The notes beneath the pieces were generated by a model, which ran no database searches, was not told the origin of the DNA, and saw nothing but the letters and a program-made list of their open reading frames with translations. Made by a program: the position numbers and the translations under genes. Below are positions 51,536 through 61,363 of a stretch of 64,000 bases of DNA, piece by piece. This DNA comes from Melioribacteraceae bacterium (GTDB lineage Bacteria > Bacteroidota > Ignavibacteria > Ignavibacteriales > Melioribacteraceae). The stretch lies in NCBI GenBank assembly GCA_024103215.1, contig JAGFIY010000104.1, positions 94,617 through 158,616 of the forward strand, given 5' to 3'. Position 1 is the first letter of the stretch. Each line of letters opens with the position of its first letter.

Positions 51536-53719
51536 CTAAGCTAATTTGAGATTTGCAAACTTTGCTAGAAGGTGTTTCGTGCCGTGTTTTTCGAATGCAA
51601 CAGAAACTCTTTGCATATCACCTGTTCCCTGGATCTGCAAGATTTTTCCGTTCCCGAATTTTTCATGTATTACACGGCTTCCGACTCGAAGCGAGCGTTG
51701 TTCTTGGTTAAAATCATCATCATCGTAACTTTCTTGGTACATTTCATCATAATATGCTTTTCTGCGGCGTCCTACTTTTCTAGTTGTGCCGCCGTTAAAT
51801 TCCTCAAAAGTACTTTCGTCAAGTTCATCCAAAAATCTTGATCGGCTTTGATAAGCAACCTCACCAAATCTGTATCTACTTCGAGCGTAGGTGATGAACA
51901 CTTTGCGTTCTGCTCTTGTTAAAGCAACATAGAAAAGTCTTCTTTCCTCACTAATATTCGAATCACTATCGAATTTAGGATTGAGCGGGAAAATATCTTC
52001 TTCGCAACCGGTGACGAACACTATCGGGAATTCCAATCCCTTCGCGCTGTGAATAGTCATAAGCGTTATAGAATTCTCTTCATCGTCCATCGAATCGATG
52101 CCGGCAACAAGCGAAACTTCTGCAAGAAAAGTATCAATCGTCGCATCGGGATTTTCTTTGGTGAACTCAGTAATCCCATTCAACAATTCGACAACGTTAT
52201 CGTGACGAGCTAACGAATCTGGTGTGTTTTCTTCTTTGTACAATTTTAGAATTCCCAATTCGTCCATTAGTGTAGAAGTCAATTCAGCCAATGATAGTTC
52301 TTCTTTGAGATCGATATACTTATCGAGAAGAAGTTTGAACTGCTTAACGTTTTTCTGAATGCGTTCTTTAACTTCAATTACTTCAAAAACACGGGACATT
52401 GTTGTGAAGAGCGAAATATCGAGTTTTCGTGCGAAAGCAATCATTTTGCTTATAGATGTATTTCCGATTCCACGTTGCGGGTAGTTCATTATTCTTAATA
52501 AACTTTCCTCATCATCTTGATTTGTAATTACACGCAGATAAGCTATTATATCCTTAATTTCTTTCCTTCTGTAAAACTCAACACCACCTATTATTTTATA
52601 TGGAATTTTCTCCCTTCTTAACGCCTCTTCCAAAGCACGTGATTGCGAGTTTACACGATATAAAATTGCGATGTCATTAAAGGACAACTTCTTACTCGTT
52701 ACTTCCTTCTTTATTTTCTTTGCGATCTGATATGCTTCGTCCTTTTCATCGGCGCATTTCATAATTGTAAGTTGTTCGCCGTCATTGTTTTCAGTCCAAA
52801 GCGTTTTTTGGATTTGATCTGTATTCTTCTTAATTATCGAATCTGCAGCGTTTAAAATAGTTTTTGAAGAACGGTAATTCTGCTCAAGTCTAAAAATTTT
52901 TGCTTTCGGAAAATCCTTTTCGAAATCTAGCATGTTTTTAATTTCAGCTCCGCGCCAACCGTAAATACTTTGAGCATCATCGCCGACGACACAAAGTTTG
53001 ATCCGCGTGGTTGTAAACATTTTCAATATTTCATATTGTGCTTTATTAGTGTCTTGGTATTCATCAACCAAAATATATTTAAATTGTTTTCTATACTTCT
53101 GAAGGACTTTTTGATCACTGTTAAACAATTCAATTGGTTTCAGAAGCAAATCATCAAAATCCATTGAATTATTTTCAAAGAGTCGTTTGTTATATTCTCT
53201 GTATATCTCAACAATTTTCTTCTCGTGAAGAGTTTGTGCAAAACTTTCTTCATAGTCTTGTGGCGAGATCATCTGATTTTTAAGACTGCTTATCTTGTGT
53301 TGAACGCTGTTAGCAGTAAGTGATTCGAGCGAAATATTTAAAGCACTCATCACGTTACTGACCAGAGAAACTGAATCTTCACGGTCATAAATTGAAAAAT
53401 TAGGTTGATATCCCAATTTTTTAGCTTCTGCTCGCAAAATTCTCGCAAGAATTGAGTGAAAAGTACCCATCCAAATTTTTGCGGCTTTCGCACCCACCAA
53501 TTCTACAACACGTTCCTTCATTTCACCGGCTGCTTTATTGGTGAAAGTAAGCGCAAGAATTGATGAAGGAGTGTACTTCCCGGATTTAATCAAATAAGCT
53601 ATTTTATAGGTCAAAACACGGGTTTTTCCCGAACCGGCTCCTGCAACAATCATATGCGGACCGGAATTGTAATTTACTGCTTCGAGTTGGGCTTCGTTGA
53701 GGGTTTCTAAGAATTTCAT
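51536..53719 (-). CDS. pcrA: ATP-dependent DNA helicase UvrD/PcrA
   Basis: From the ATG at 53719 the protein has 727 residues, the normal UvrD/PcrA length. All superfamily 1A motifs are visible: LNEAQLEAV (Q motif), VAGAGSGKTRVL (Walker A), ILALTFTNKAAGEMK, LVDEYQDTN (Walker B), VGDDAQSIYGWRGA, LEQNYRSSK, TIHSAKGLEFPIVFV, and YVALTRAERKVFITYA. It unwinds 3'-5' in excision repair and removes recombinases from DNA. The C-terminal segment (IHEKFGNGKILQIQG) resembles the PcrA RNA-polymerase-binding module. The start region sits inside a 14-bp inverted repeat (53720-53783) that covers a possible promoter. Confidence 0.96.
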   Translation of the reverse strand: MKFLETLNEAQLEAVNYNSGPHMIVAGAGSGKTRVLTYKIAYLIKSGKYTPSSILALTFTNKAAGEMKERVVELVGAKAAKIWMGTFHSILARILRAEAKKLGYQPNFSIYDREDSVSLVSNVMSALNISLESLTANSVQHKISSLKNQMISPQDYEESFAQTLHEKKIVEIYREYNKRLFENNSMDFDDLLLKPIELFNSDQKVLQKYRKQFKYILVDEYQDTNKAQYEILKMFTTTRIKLCVVGDDAQSIYGWRGAEIKNMLDFEKDFPKAKIFRLEQNYRSSKTILNAADSIIKKNTDQIQKTLWTENNDGEQLTIMKCADEKDEAYQIAKKIKKEVTSKKLSFNDIAILYRVNSQSRALEEALRREKIPYKIIGGVEFYRRKEIKDIIAYLRVITNQDDEESLLRIMNYPQRGIGNTSISKMIAFARKLDISLFTTMSRVFEVIEVKERIQKNVKQFKLLLDKYIDLKEELSLAELTSTLMDELGILKLYKEENTPDSLARHDNVVELLNGITEFTKENPDATIDTFLAEVSLVAGIDSMDDEENSITLMTIHSAKGLEFPIVFVTGCEEDIFPLNPKFDSDSNISEERRLFYVALTRAERKVFITYARSRYRFGEVAYQSRSRFLDELDESTFEEFNGGTTRKVGRRRKAYYDEMYQESYDDDDFNQEQRSLRVGSRVIHEKFGNGKILQIQGTGDMQRVSVAFEKHGTKHLLAKFANLKLA

Positions 53720-53783
53720 AGTGTCCAATTTTTTTGAAGTGCAAATTTAGTAAAAAATTGAACCTTTTCAAAAATTGGACACT
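53720..53783. repeat. 14-bp inverted repeat framing the helicase promoter and start codon
   Basis: AGTGTCCAATTTTT (53720-53733) and its reverse complement (53770-53783) are perfect over 14 bp, 36 nt apart. The arm near the gene contains the ribosome-site-like GGAC directly before the ATG. The far arm overlaps the candidate -35 box. Either a repressor binds both arms or, if transcription starts further upstream, the leader RNA folds and hides the start. Confidence 0.75.
53744..53771 (-). promoter_or_regulatory. Possible helicase promoter
   Basis: On the minus strand TTGAAA (53771-53766) and TAAATT (53749-53744) are 16 nt apart, between the two arms of the inverted repeat. Confidence 0.4.
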
Positions 53784-53809
53784 TTGTTAAAAAAAACTTC
53801 AAATGATTA

Positions 53810-54772
53810 TTAAATAAGCAGTTTTCCGTCTTTCATAATAATATTATCATCGAAGTAAACTGTCGGTTTCAATATTACACCATCGAGATGAATCGGAACA
53901 TTTACTTTACCGCCCATAGTTTTGTTATCCCCGAGAGCAATATGCGCCGTACCCATTACTTTTTCATCTTCGAGGATTAGTCCACTTATTTTTGCTTTAT
54001 GATTCGTACCGATTCCAAGTTCAGCAATGTTTCTTCCCTTTTCACCGAAAGGTTCGAGCATTTTAACAAGTTTTTTTGCTTTTGCACCACCAGTAATTTT
54101 TGTGGCAAGACCGTTTTCTACATAGATCTTAATTGGAGTTTTACCCACAACACCAATGCCTGCCATTGAACCATCGACGACAAAAACGCCGTTTGCAGTT
54201 CCTTCTTTTGGAGCAGTAAAAGTCTCACCGGTTGGTAGATTTCCACCTTCGCCTTTTTTGTGAAATAATCCTTTACTTGGAATTACTTTTCTTCCTGCAA
54301 TATTCATAGTGATGTCAGTTCCGGCAGGTGATGTGATTCTTGCAATTTTTGTTTTTTCAAAATAGCGTTTTAATTTGAGAGTAAGTGCAGCTACTTTTTT
54401 ATAATCGGCACTCAAACCTCTAACCATAGAATCGTAAGTTATTCCAGGGAAAGTGGCTACTCTCGTTCCTTTTTTCGAAGCACTTCTGCGAGCGTTTGTA
54501 TGAGTCAATGATTTTGTTGTTGGGCACAAAACTACATCGAATTTTGCCATAAGGTCGGCAATAGTTTTAGGAGGTTCTTCGCCATTTACTAAACCGGGTT
54601 TCATCTCAACGTAAAGCGACTCATGACCCAAACGTTTAGCATTTTCGAATAGTGCTAATCCAATTTCCCTTTTGTTTACATCCGAAATAACAAGAACAGT
54701 TTCTTTAGGTTTTGCACCCATACAATCTTTAATAGCAATAATTGCAGCTTTGTCTAATTTAGTTAATCCCAT
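53810..54772 (-). CDS. M29-like aminopeptidase
   Basis: The 320-residue protein matches the aminopeptidase T/AmpS-like (M29) fold. The C-terminal half holds the expected metal ligands: LPTGETFTAPKEGTANG (Glu), NIAELGIGTN (Glu), GTAHIALGDN (His) and NVPIHLDGVI (His, Asp). The N-terminal half (VLVISDVNKREIGLALFENAKRLGH) is the usual open alpha/beta domain. It is somewhat shorter than classical M29 proteins (about 370-410), a length seen in related leucyl-aminopeptidase-like proteins. It probably trims peptides in the cytoplasm. It is near an OPT transporter and an MFSD1-like transporter, which fits peptide use. Confidence 0.75.
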   Translation of the reverse strand: MGLTKLDKAAIIAIKDCMGAKPKETVLVISDVNKREIGLALFENAKRLGHESLYVEMKPGLVNGEEPPKTIADLMAKFDVVLCPTTKSLTHTNARRSASKKGTRVATFPGITYDSMVRGLSADYKKVAALTLKLKRYFEKTKIARITSPAGTDITMNIAGRKVIPSKGLFHKKGEGGNLPTGETFTAPKEGTANGVFVVDGSMAGIGVVGKTPIKIYVENGLATKITGGAKAKKLVKMLEPFGEKGRNIAELGIGTNHKAKISGLILEDEKVMGTAHIALGDNKTMGGKVNVPIHLDGVILKPTVYFDDNIIMKDGKLLI

Positions 54773-54787
54773 TATCCTCTCAATTTA

Positions 54788-55525
54788 TTATAAAGGTACA
54801 CCAATATTCAACTGAACAAGTCCGTTGAAACCCCCACTGTCAATAAAATTTTCGCTGAAGATTTTAGGAGGCATTTGATTTAATCCATCTGTCGATTCGA
54901 GATGATCAGCCCTCAATTGATTGTAAAAAGCAGTGCCTTCCAAGCTTAGATAATCTTTCACAAGATGGATAACTAAACCTGTAGCAACATAATATCCCAC
55001 ATAAGTTTTCGGTTGATCATACTCAATTTCGGCAAGATTGTCAGAGTTAATATTTAAGCGGCTTGTAAAATTAAAATTTGAGAACGTTACCCCACCATCG
55101 ATAATTTTCCAATCAAGAAAGTGAAAAAGCGGGACACCAAAATCAATACCGATTCCCCAATAATCAAGACGAAGTTTGTATTCATCAGATGCGGGTAATT
55201 CAACACGAAGTATATCAACTGTGTGATTCTCTTCGAGAAACTGATAAAATCCTTTTATCGAAAAAAAATATCTATCGAACTGTGCACGGAAAATGTTTGC
55301 GCCGAATCTATAACCGGAGGCTTCTCCAAAAACATCAACATTTGGATCATCGGGATCGCTTATAAATTTTATATAGGCATTTAATCCCAACGGTTCATAT
55401 TTTTGAACCGAATATCCCGCATAAACTCCGCTCAGTCCCAAGCATCCGAATCCAAACGATTGAGCTTGAGTTATACTAACCACGAAAAGTGATAAAAACA
55501 ATATGTATCGAAATAATTTATTCAT
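54788..55525 (-). CDS. Putative outer-membrane beta-barrel protein
   Basis: The 245-residue protein has a signal peptide (about 1-21, FLSLFVVSITQAQ) and then alternating beta strands such as YRFGANIFRAQFDRYFFSIKGFYQF and TYVGYYVATGLVIHLV, typical of small outer-membrane barrels. No domain is recognised. It sits in the run between the PqqD-like gene (7 nt upstream stop) and the aminopeptidase gene, and is probably in their transcript. Confidence 0.6.
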   Translation of the reverse strand: MNKLFRYILFLSLFVVSITQAQSFGFGCLGLSGVYAGYSVQKYEPLGLNAYIKFISDPDDPNVDVFGEASGYRFGANIFRAQFDRYFFSIKGFYQFLEENHTVDILRVELPASDEYKLRLDYWGIGIDFGVPLFHFLDWKIIDGGVTFSNFNFTSRLNINSDNLAEIEYDQPKTYVGYYVATGLVIHLVKDYLSLEGTAFYNQLRADHLESTDGLNQMPPKIFSENFIDSGGFNGLVQLNIGVPL

Positions 55526-55532
55526 CAGCTAT

Positions 55533-55871
55533 CTAATTTTTCTCCTCAGCAACATACAATTGAATAAAACGGTTCTTAAACAATTGCTTGATAAATGTTT
55601 GAACTCTTGTTTCAGCAGGTTTTACTTCCTCACCGAATTCTAGTTCCGCAAGTTTTGAAATTTCTTCAACATTTATTTTTCCGCTGCAATGATTCCAAAC
55701 GAATGTGCCGATTTTATCGAGATCTATTTTATGCACTTTATCCAAATGCTTTTTGAAGAAAAACTTCTCAATTATCGTCGGATTTTCATTTCTTATAAGC
55801 AAGGTAACAATTTCCCCGTTAGATTCATATTCAACTTTTCTAACGGGATAAGTTTTAAGTAAATCTTTCAT
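55533..55871 (-). CDS. PqqD family (RiPP recognition element) protein
   Basis: From the ATG at 55871 the protein has 112 residues. The pattern HKIDLDKIGTFVWNHCSGKINVEEISKLAELEFGEE followed by an RVQTFIKQLFKNRFIQL helix matches the PqqD fold, the winged-helix peptide-binding module used in PQQ and other ribosomal-peptide pathways. No PqqE-type radical SAM enzyme or precursor peptide is seen nearby, so it is an orphan. Its start overlaps the stop of the MFS gene by 1 nt (TGATG), so the two are translationally coupled. Confidence 0.8.
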   Translation of the reverse strand: MKDLLKTYPVRKVEYESNGEIVTLLIRNENPTIIEKFFFKKHLDKVHKIDLDKIGTFVWNHCSGKINVEEISKLAELEFGEEVKPAETRVQTFIKQLFKNRFIQLYVAEEKN

Positions 55872-57157
55872 CAAAGCTTACCAATACCTTTTTCCAATCC
55901 ATGACCGTTTGGTCCTAGTTCATTTTTTCTTAAAAGGTACGCAAAAATAAACCCAACAATTCCCAGACCCGAAAGTATCCACATACCAAGGGCATATCCT
56001 TCAGGGTTAGCGGCTGACGCACTCGATGTATCGTTAGCCCAGCCAAGCAAGTAATTAAATGCGAACACACCCAATTGTTGAATCAACGTCATAATTGAAT
56101 AAGCTGTACCGAGTTTGTTCTGCTCAACTAAATACGCAACTGAGGGCCACATAACTGCCGGGATAAGCGAGAACGCAATTCCGAGCATAACGATAGGGAT
56201 TATTAAAGAGATTCCGGAATAGACTAACAATAAGTAAACCGGGAGAATTAAAATTGATCCAAGCATCATCATGCTTGCGCGCTTACCAATTTTATCGGCG
56301 AGCAAACCGAACAATGGCGTCGCAATCATCGAAGCAAAAATAAGCGAGCTGTTTAACTGACCCGCAAGTTCTCTTTCAGCACCATGCACTTCCATGTAAA
56401 ATTTTATAGCGAAAGTTCTGAATGGAAATACTGCTGAATAAAAAGTGACGCAGAGAATTACAATATACCAGAAAGACCTATCGAACTTGAACAAATCCGC
56501 AAATACAAATTTATCGGTCTCCGAAGCTTCGCCAAGTTGATAATTCTTTTCTGCATAAGAATCCATTCCGAAATAAATTATTCCCCCAACCAAACAAGTC
56601 AACCCAATTAGGAAAGCTATAAACAATGGTTCATTCCAATTTGAATAGGATGCGCTTGCCCATGTTGGCGACCAATCAGCAGTGAAGGAACCAAGTCTCG
56701 CAATTGTTAAATTTATACCGAAAGCAAACCCTAACTCCTTTCCTTTAAACCATTTTGCAAGTGCCGTGGTAATAGCCACAATTAAAGGTTCGGCACCTAT
56801 CCCGAGAAGGAGTCTTCCACCTAACATCACATAAAGTTCCGAACTTAAAAATGTAATTAGGGCAGCGATTGAGCAAATAGTGCCGAAGATAAGTATCGAT
56901 AACCTCACGCCTATACGATCAATAATAGGTCCGCTAACGATTAAAATAAAGACAGCAGCGAAACTATAGATAGAATTTAACGAACCGATATTCGTATCCG
57001 TGAAGCCAAGTTGTGATTTAAGCAAATCTGCGATTGGGGCAATACTATCGTAGATGTAATAGTTCCCAAACATCGCAAGACTCACAAATATCAATACAGC
57101 CCAGCGGTAAAATGTACTAGGTTGCTGCTTAATTTGTACTGTTTCAGAATATGTCAT
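55871..57157 (-). CDS. MFS transporter, MFSD1-like
   Basis: The 428-residue protein has twelve predicted membrane helices. FGNYYIYDSIAPIADLLKSQLGFTDTNIGSLNSIYSFAAVFI and GRLLLGIGAEPLIVAITTALAKWFKGKELGFAFGINLTIARLGSF are close to the MFSD1 branch of MFS, whose animal member carries dipeptides out of lysosomes. A dipeptide substrate here is inferred from that and from the nearby OPT and aminopeptidase genes. It follows the OPT gene by 15 nt and is coupled to the PqqD-like gene. Confidence 0.8.
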   Translation of the reverse strand: MTYSETVQIKQQPSTFYRWAVLIFVSLAMFGNYYIYDSIAPIADLLKSQLGFTDTNIGSLNSIYSFAAVFILIVSGPIIDRIGVRLSILIFGTICSIAALITFLSSELYVMLGGRLLLGIGAEPLIVAITTALAKWFKGKELGFAFGINLTIARLGSFTADWSPTWASASYSNWNEPLFIAFLIGLTCLVGGIIYFGMDSYAEKNYQLGEASETDKFVFADLFKFDRSFWYIVILCVTFYSAVFPFRTFAIKFYMEVHGAERELAGQLNSSLIFASMIATPLFGLLADKIGKRASMMMLGSILILPVYLLLVYSGISLIIPIVMLGIAFSLIPAVMWPSVAYLVEQNKLGTAYSIMTLIQQLGVFAFNYLLGWANDTSSASAANPEGYALGMWILSGLGIVGFIFAYLLRKNELGPNGHGLEKGIGKL

Positions 57158-57172
57158 AATAGCTTTATCCGG

Positions 57173-59122
57173 TTAAATTATTTTTTCTTCTTTTTGTCTG
57201 GCAAAGCTGAAAAGCAGAACGGCTAATCCCAAGAACAGAATTAACGAAATTAAGTCTCCTGTTGCTCCCATACTTTCTGCAATTCCAGTATTCAATTTAT
57301 CAAACAATGAAATTTCCAGTCCACTTGTGTCTTTTTCGAGAATAATACCTTTAAGCGAAGCGATCAAGATTCCTGTTAAAGCTCCACCAGCTATCAACCC
57401 TGAACTAAGCAGTGCGCCTGGTCCGATTTCCGATTCACCTTCTTTACTCTTTTTCATTTTATCTACTATAAATTTTACCATACCTCCGATAAAAATAGGT
57501 GAGGTAACAGAAAGAGGAAGATATGCCCCAACAGCAAATGGAAGCGAACGTACTCCACTCAGTTCCATTACTGCAGCAATCCCCATACCTACAATGACCA
57601 ATCCCCAAGGGAGATTCTGACTAAGCAATCCTTTGATTACTGTTGCCATCAATGTTGCCTGAGGTGCTGGAAGTTGATTCGAGCCGATTATCAAAATATC
57701 GTTCAACATAATTATCGTAAACCCAATTACAACAACCGAAGCAAGTACCCCAATCATAAGGCCAATCTGCTGCTTGATTGGAGTCGCACCGACAATGTAA
57801 CCGGTTTTTAAGTCCTGCGAAGTAGCACCGGCATTTGCTGATGCGATACAAACTATTGATCCGACTACAAGAACAATTGGTTGATAAAATTCACCAGTCC
57901 AACCAACGGCAACAAAGATTAATGCTGTCGCCATTAAAGTTGCTATCGTCATTCCGGAGATTGGATTCGAAGATGAACCAATCAAACCGACTATTCTGGA
58001 TGAAACAGTTACAAAGAAAAAGCCGAATACAACAATCATAATCGATGATAGAAGATTTGCTGGAATCGAAGGTATGATAGCCATTAACACAACAAGAATA
58101 ACACTTCCTACCAAAACAAACACAAGCGGAATATCTTTTTCTGTTCTGCTTCTTTCAATTTTGCCGTTTGCTTTTGTATCCTTAAGATCTTTGAAAGAAT
58201 CTTTAAACGCGCTTACAATTGTTGGGAACGATTTGATTAGAGTAATAATTCCGCCAAAAGTGACTGCGCCGGCACCTATGTAACGAATGTAGTTGCTCCA
58301 AATTTCGTTTGGACTCATATCGGAAATAAGTTTTTCTGCCGGGGCAAAAACCGTCGTCAAATTATCACCCAAAAGTGTAATCAATGGAATTAAAACCAAC
58401 CAAGAGAGAATACCTCCGCCTACCATTACTCCGGCTATTTTAGGACCAATTATATATCCAACGCCAAGAAGCTCAGGAGTAATTTCTCCCGTAACAGTTC
58501 CGTTTGGCAGTACAGATTCTCTGCTGAAAATATATCTAGGTACATCTTTCCAAAATCCAAACAATGCCATTAAAGTTTTATATAAGAAAGCAATGCCTAA
58601 TCCGTAATAAACTTTCTTTGCAAGCTTCCCTCCTTTTTCCCCAGCAATAAGTACGTCAGCACACGCTGTACCTTCGGGGAAAGGTAGTTTTCCATGCTCT
58701 TTAACTATTATCGATCTTCTAAGAGGAATCATAAATAAAACGCCTAAGATTCCACCGACCAACGCTAAAATAAATATTTGGAAATATTGAAAATAATTCT
58801 CCCCACCCGGTAGGAATAAAAGAGCAGGAATAGTGAATACAACACCGGCGGCAACAGATTCCCCTGCCGAGCCGATAGTTTGAACAATATTGTTTTCGAG
58901 TATTGTTGCTTTCCCTAATTTCTTAAAAACCGAAATTGCAAGAACGGCAATCGGAATGGATGCTGAAACAGTAAGTCCGACTTTTAAACCGAGATAAACT
59001 GTAGCAGCTCCAAAGATGATTCCAAAAATTGCTCCAAGAATAATTGCTTTTGGTGTAAATTCCGGTATGAAATCCGATGCTGAAATATAGGGCTTGAAGG
59101 ATGAGGAATTATTTTCGTTCAT
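57173..59122 (-). CDS. Oligopeptide transporter, OPT family
   Basis: From the ATG at 59122, with GGGAAAG upstream, the protein has 649 residues; two earlier in-frame starts (TTG 59137 and ATG 59134) are possible. It has about fifteen or more membrane helices. Signatures include FTPKAIILGAIFGIIFGAATVYLGLKVGLTVSASIPIAV near the start, LPFPEGTACADVLIAGEKGG, SSNPISGMTIATLMATAL, NAGATSQDLKTGYIVGATPIKQQIGLMIG and LPFAVGAYLPLSVTSPIFIGG, all typical of the bacterial OPT branch. It should import short peptides or metal-chelate compounds. It heads the cluster with the MFSD1-like, PqqD-like and aminopeptidase genes. Confidence 0.92.
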   Translation of the reverse strand: MNENNSSSFKPYISASDFIPEFTPKAIILGAIFGIIFGAATVYLGLKVGLTVSASIPIAVLAISVFKKLGKATILENNIVQTIGSAGESVAAGVVFTIPALLFLPGGENYFQYFQIFILALVGGILGVLFMIPLRRSIIVKEHGKLPFPEGTACADVLIAGEKGGKLAKKVYYGLGIAFLYKTLMALFGFWKDVPRYIFSRESVLPNGTVTGEITPELLGVGYIIGPKIAGVMVGGGILSWLVLIPLITLLGDNLTTVFAPAEKLISDMSPNEIWSNYIRYIGAGAVTFGGIITLIKSFPTIVSAFKDSFKDLKDTKANGKIERSRTEKDIPLVFVLVGSVILVVLMAIIPSIPANLLSSIMIVVFGFFFVTVSSRIVGLIGSSSNPISGMTIATLMATALIFVAVGWTGEFYQPIVLVVGSIVCIASANAGATSQDLKTGYIVGATPIKQQIGLMIGVLASVVVIGFTIIMLNDILIIGSNQLPAPQATLMATVIKGLLSQNLPWGLVIVGMGIAAVMELSGVRSLPFAVGAYLPLSVTSPIFIGGMVKFIVDKMKKSKEGESEIGPGALLSSGLIAGGALTGILIASLKGIILEKDTSGLEISLFDKLNTGIAESMGATGDLISLILFLGLAVLLFSFARQKEEKII

Positions 59123-59293
59123 ACGCTTTCCCATCAATTAATTGATTAATATCACAAAATATTTCGATAAACACTTACAAATGCAAGATAAAATTTGTGA
59201 AAAAAATGATACAAATAGAAACAAACTTCAAATTGTGAATCGAAAACGAGTTTTAATATATTTGATGACTTGATAAATTTTAGTTGGATTTGA

Positions 59294-61363
59294 ATGGCAA
59301 AGAAAAAGCAAATCAAAGCAAATAAAACTGAATCTCAAAAAAATAGCTCCGCGTTTTTTTTATTATTAGTGACGGGAATCGCAGCTTACTTCTATTTCAC
59401 TTTTAAGTCCGATAGAATGCAGGATGATGCATTTATTTTCTTCAGGTATGCAGAAAATTTTATTAACGGTCACGGATTAGTATTTAACATCGGTGAATAT
59501 GTTGAAGGTTATACAGGCTTTTTGTGGCTGATCAACTTAATTTTTCTCGCAAGAATCGGATTTGATCTAATATCGGTATCATCAATCTTTGGTATTGCAT
59601 ATGGATTTGGTGTTGTAGCTGTTTCTGTTTTTCTGACGAACGAATTAAGAAATAATACGAATGTAAAAAACGATTCAAATTCAAAATGGTATTCTCGATT
59701 TGCATCTATCGATCTATATCCCGCGCTGCTTTTAGTTTTTAACTCTGCGGTTCATTACTGGGCAGGTTCTGGAATGGAAACAATGATGTTTTCATATCTG
59801 CTTATTCAAGGAATTTATTTCTATATCAAATATGATTTGAATAAGATTATTAAAAAGCGAGCTCACATTTTTTTAATGCTTGCAGCTTTAACTCGCCCGG
59901 AAGGAATTTTAGTTTATACTGTGGTATTCTTTCATAAGTGGATCTCTTTTTACACAAATAATGAAAAGGATTTAAATGTTTCAAAGCAGTCTTTTTTACA
60001 AAAAGAAAATCTCATCGCCCTTGGAATTTTTGTTTTACCGAATCTTCTCCTTGTAATTTTTAGATTGATTTATTACGGATATCCGCTTCCGAATACTTTT
60101 TATGCAAAGTCCGGCACATCAATCGAATACTTTTCCGCTGGATTTCAATACTTTGTTGAATTTACATCATCAAATCTTCTTTTCGGAATAATGTTAATTG
60201 TGCCATTGTTACTGCTAAGGAAAAACAATAATCGCAAAAAGTTTGGTCTATTGTATTCGATTGTAATCATTTATACTCTCTACATTATGTTTATCGGCGG
60301 GGATGTTCTTCCGATTTTCAGGTTTTTCATCCCGGTTCTGCCATTGATATTTATCCTATTTATTATTTCGATATCAACAGTAAAAGATATTCTTAGATCC
60401 AAGTTAAGTGAAGAATACAAGTCTATTTTAAATTTCGGAATGTTCATAATTGTCGCAGCAGTCGGTGCTTATAATTATTTATCGATTTATAGAACGGTTG
60501 ATGAAAAATCTAATCTTGAGAAAAACTTAATTGATAAAATGATTATTAGCGGTGAGTGGTTTAAAGACTTGAACGACGAGAGTAATAAAACTGTTTCCAT
60601 AGCCGCCACTACAATAGGAGCACTTTCATATTACTCGGGTGATGCGCGGATAATTGATATGCTTGGCCTAACCGATGAAGAAATTGCCCACAACCCAAAA
60701 CCAATCAAAGAAATTTCAGAAACTGCAACCGGCTGGAAGGAAAAAAACTATAATGTGGAATATGTACTCGATCAAAAACCGGATTTCTTTTACTTCTCAA
60801 CGGGGTTAAAACCCAGTGCCCTAGCAGAACGTGCGTTGTTTTCAAGTAAAGAATTTCTTAGGGGTTATTATCCTTATATTATAAAACCGATGGAAAACCT
60901 TAATTATCAATTCACAATCTATAAAAGAAAACCCGAAGCGGTTTTTGCTTCTGATACCATGGATATTCCTCCAAATCCAAATTTCAAAATCGAATTTGTT
61001 AATTTATATAATACTGTTTTAAACAGATTATCGCGTGGTGAAAACTTATCCGAGTTGGTTCCGGTCTGTGAGGAACTCATAAGAATTTCTCCGTTTTATT
61101 TTGCCGATGCTTACCGTGTACTTGGTGAAATTTATGCGAGAATTGGTGATGATCAAAAAGCTTTAGAAAATTTTAATAAAGCGATACGTATAGATAGATT
61201 CAGTACTATCAGTTACGGCAACTTACTTGGCAGAGCAATTATGCAAAGAGACATTGAAAATGTTAAATATTATACGAGACTTTTAGCTCGGATAAATCCC
61301 GATATATTGGAAATTTATCAAGTGGATAAATTATTCAGACCGTCCGGAGAAGAGCAGAATTAA
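59294..61363 (+). CDS. GT-C membrane glycosyltransferase with C-terminal TPRs
   Basis: The 689-residue protein has about ten membrane helices over residues 22-400. The first extracytoplasmic loop holds the GT-C signature DDAFIFFRYAENFINGHGLVFNIGEYVEGYTGFLW, which resembles the polyprenyl-phosphate-sugar-dependent family that includes mycobacterial AftB. The catalytic Asp pair is the DD at the start. A soluble domain (about 405-580) and two or three TPRs (about 605-680, AYRVLGEIYARIGDDQKALENFNKAIRIDR) end the protein. It probably moves a sugar from a lipid carrier onto an envelope acceptor. The donor is unknown. Confidence 0.8.
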   Translation: MAKKKQIKANKTESQKNSSAFFLLLVTGIAAYFYFTFKSDRMQDDAFIFFRYAENFINGHGLVFNIGEYVEGYTGFLWLINLIFLARIGFDLISVSSIFGIAYGFGVVAVSVFLTNELRNNTNVKNDSNSKWYSRFASIDLYPALLLVFNSAVHYWAGSGMETMMFSYLLIQGIYFYIKYDLNKIIKKRAHIFLMLAALTRPEGILVYTVVFFHKWISFYTNNEKDLNVSKQSFLQKENLIALGIFVLPNLLLVIFRLIYYGYPLPNTFYAKSGTSIEYFSAGFQYFVEFTSSNLLFGIMLIVPLLLLRKNNNRKKFGLLYSIVIIYTLYIMFIGGDVLPIFRFFIPVLPLIFILFIISISTVKDILRSKLSEEYKSILNFGMFIIVAAVGAYNYLSIYRTVDEKSNLEKNLIDKMIISGEWFKDLNDESNKTVSIAATTIGALSYYSGDARIIDMLGLTDEEIAHNPKPIKEISETATGWKEKNYNVEYVLDQKPDFFYFSTGLKPSALAERALFSSKEFLRGYYPYIIKPMENLNYQFTIYKRKPEAVFASDTMDIPPNPNFKIEFVNLYNTVLNRLSRGENLSELVPVCEELIRISPFYFADAYRVLGEIYARIGDDQKALENFNKAIRIDRFSTISYGNLLGRAIMQRDIENVKYYTRLLARINPDILEIYQVDKLFRPSGEEQN

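Noticed and set aside
57327..58607. Several plus-strand frames within the OPT gene
   Set aside because: They lie antisense to a clear transporter gene and read like translated shadows of membrane helices (Ser/Pro/Thr-rich).
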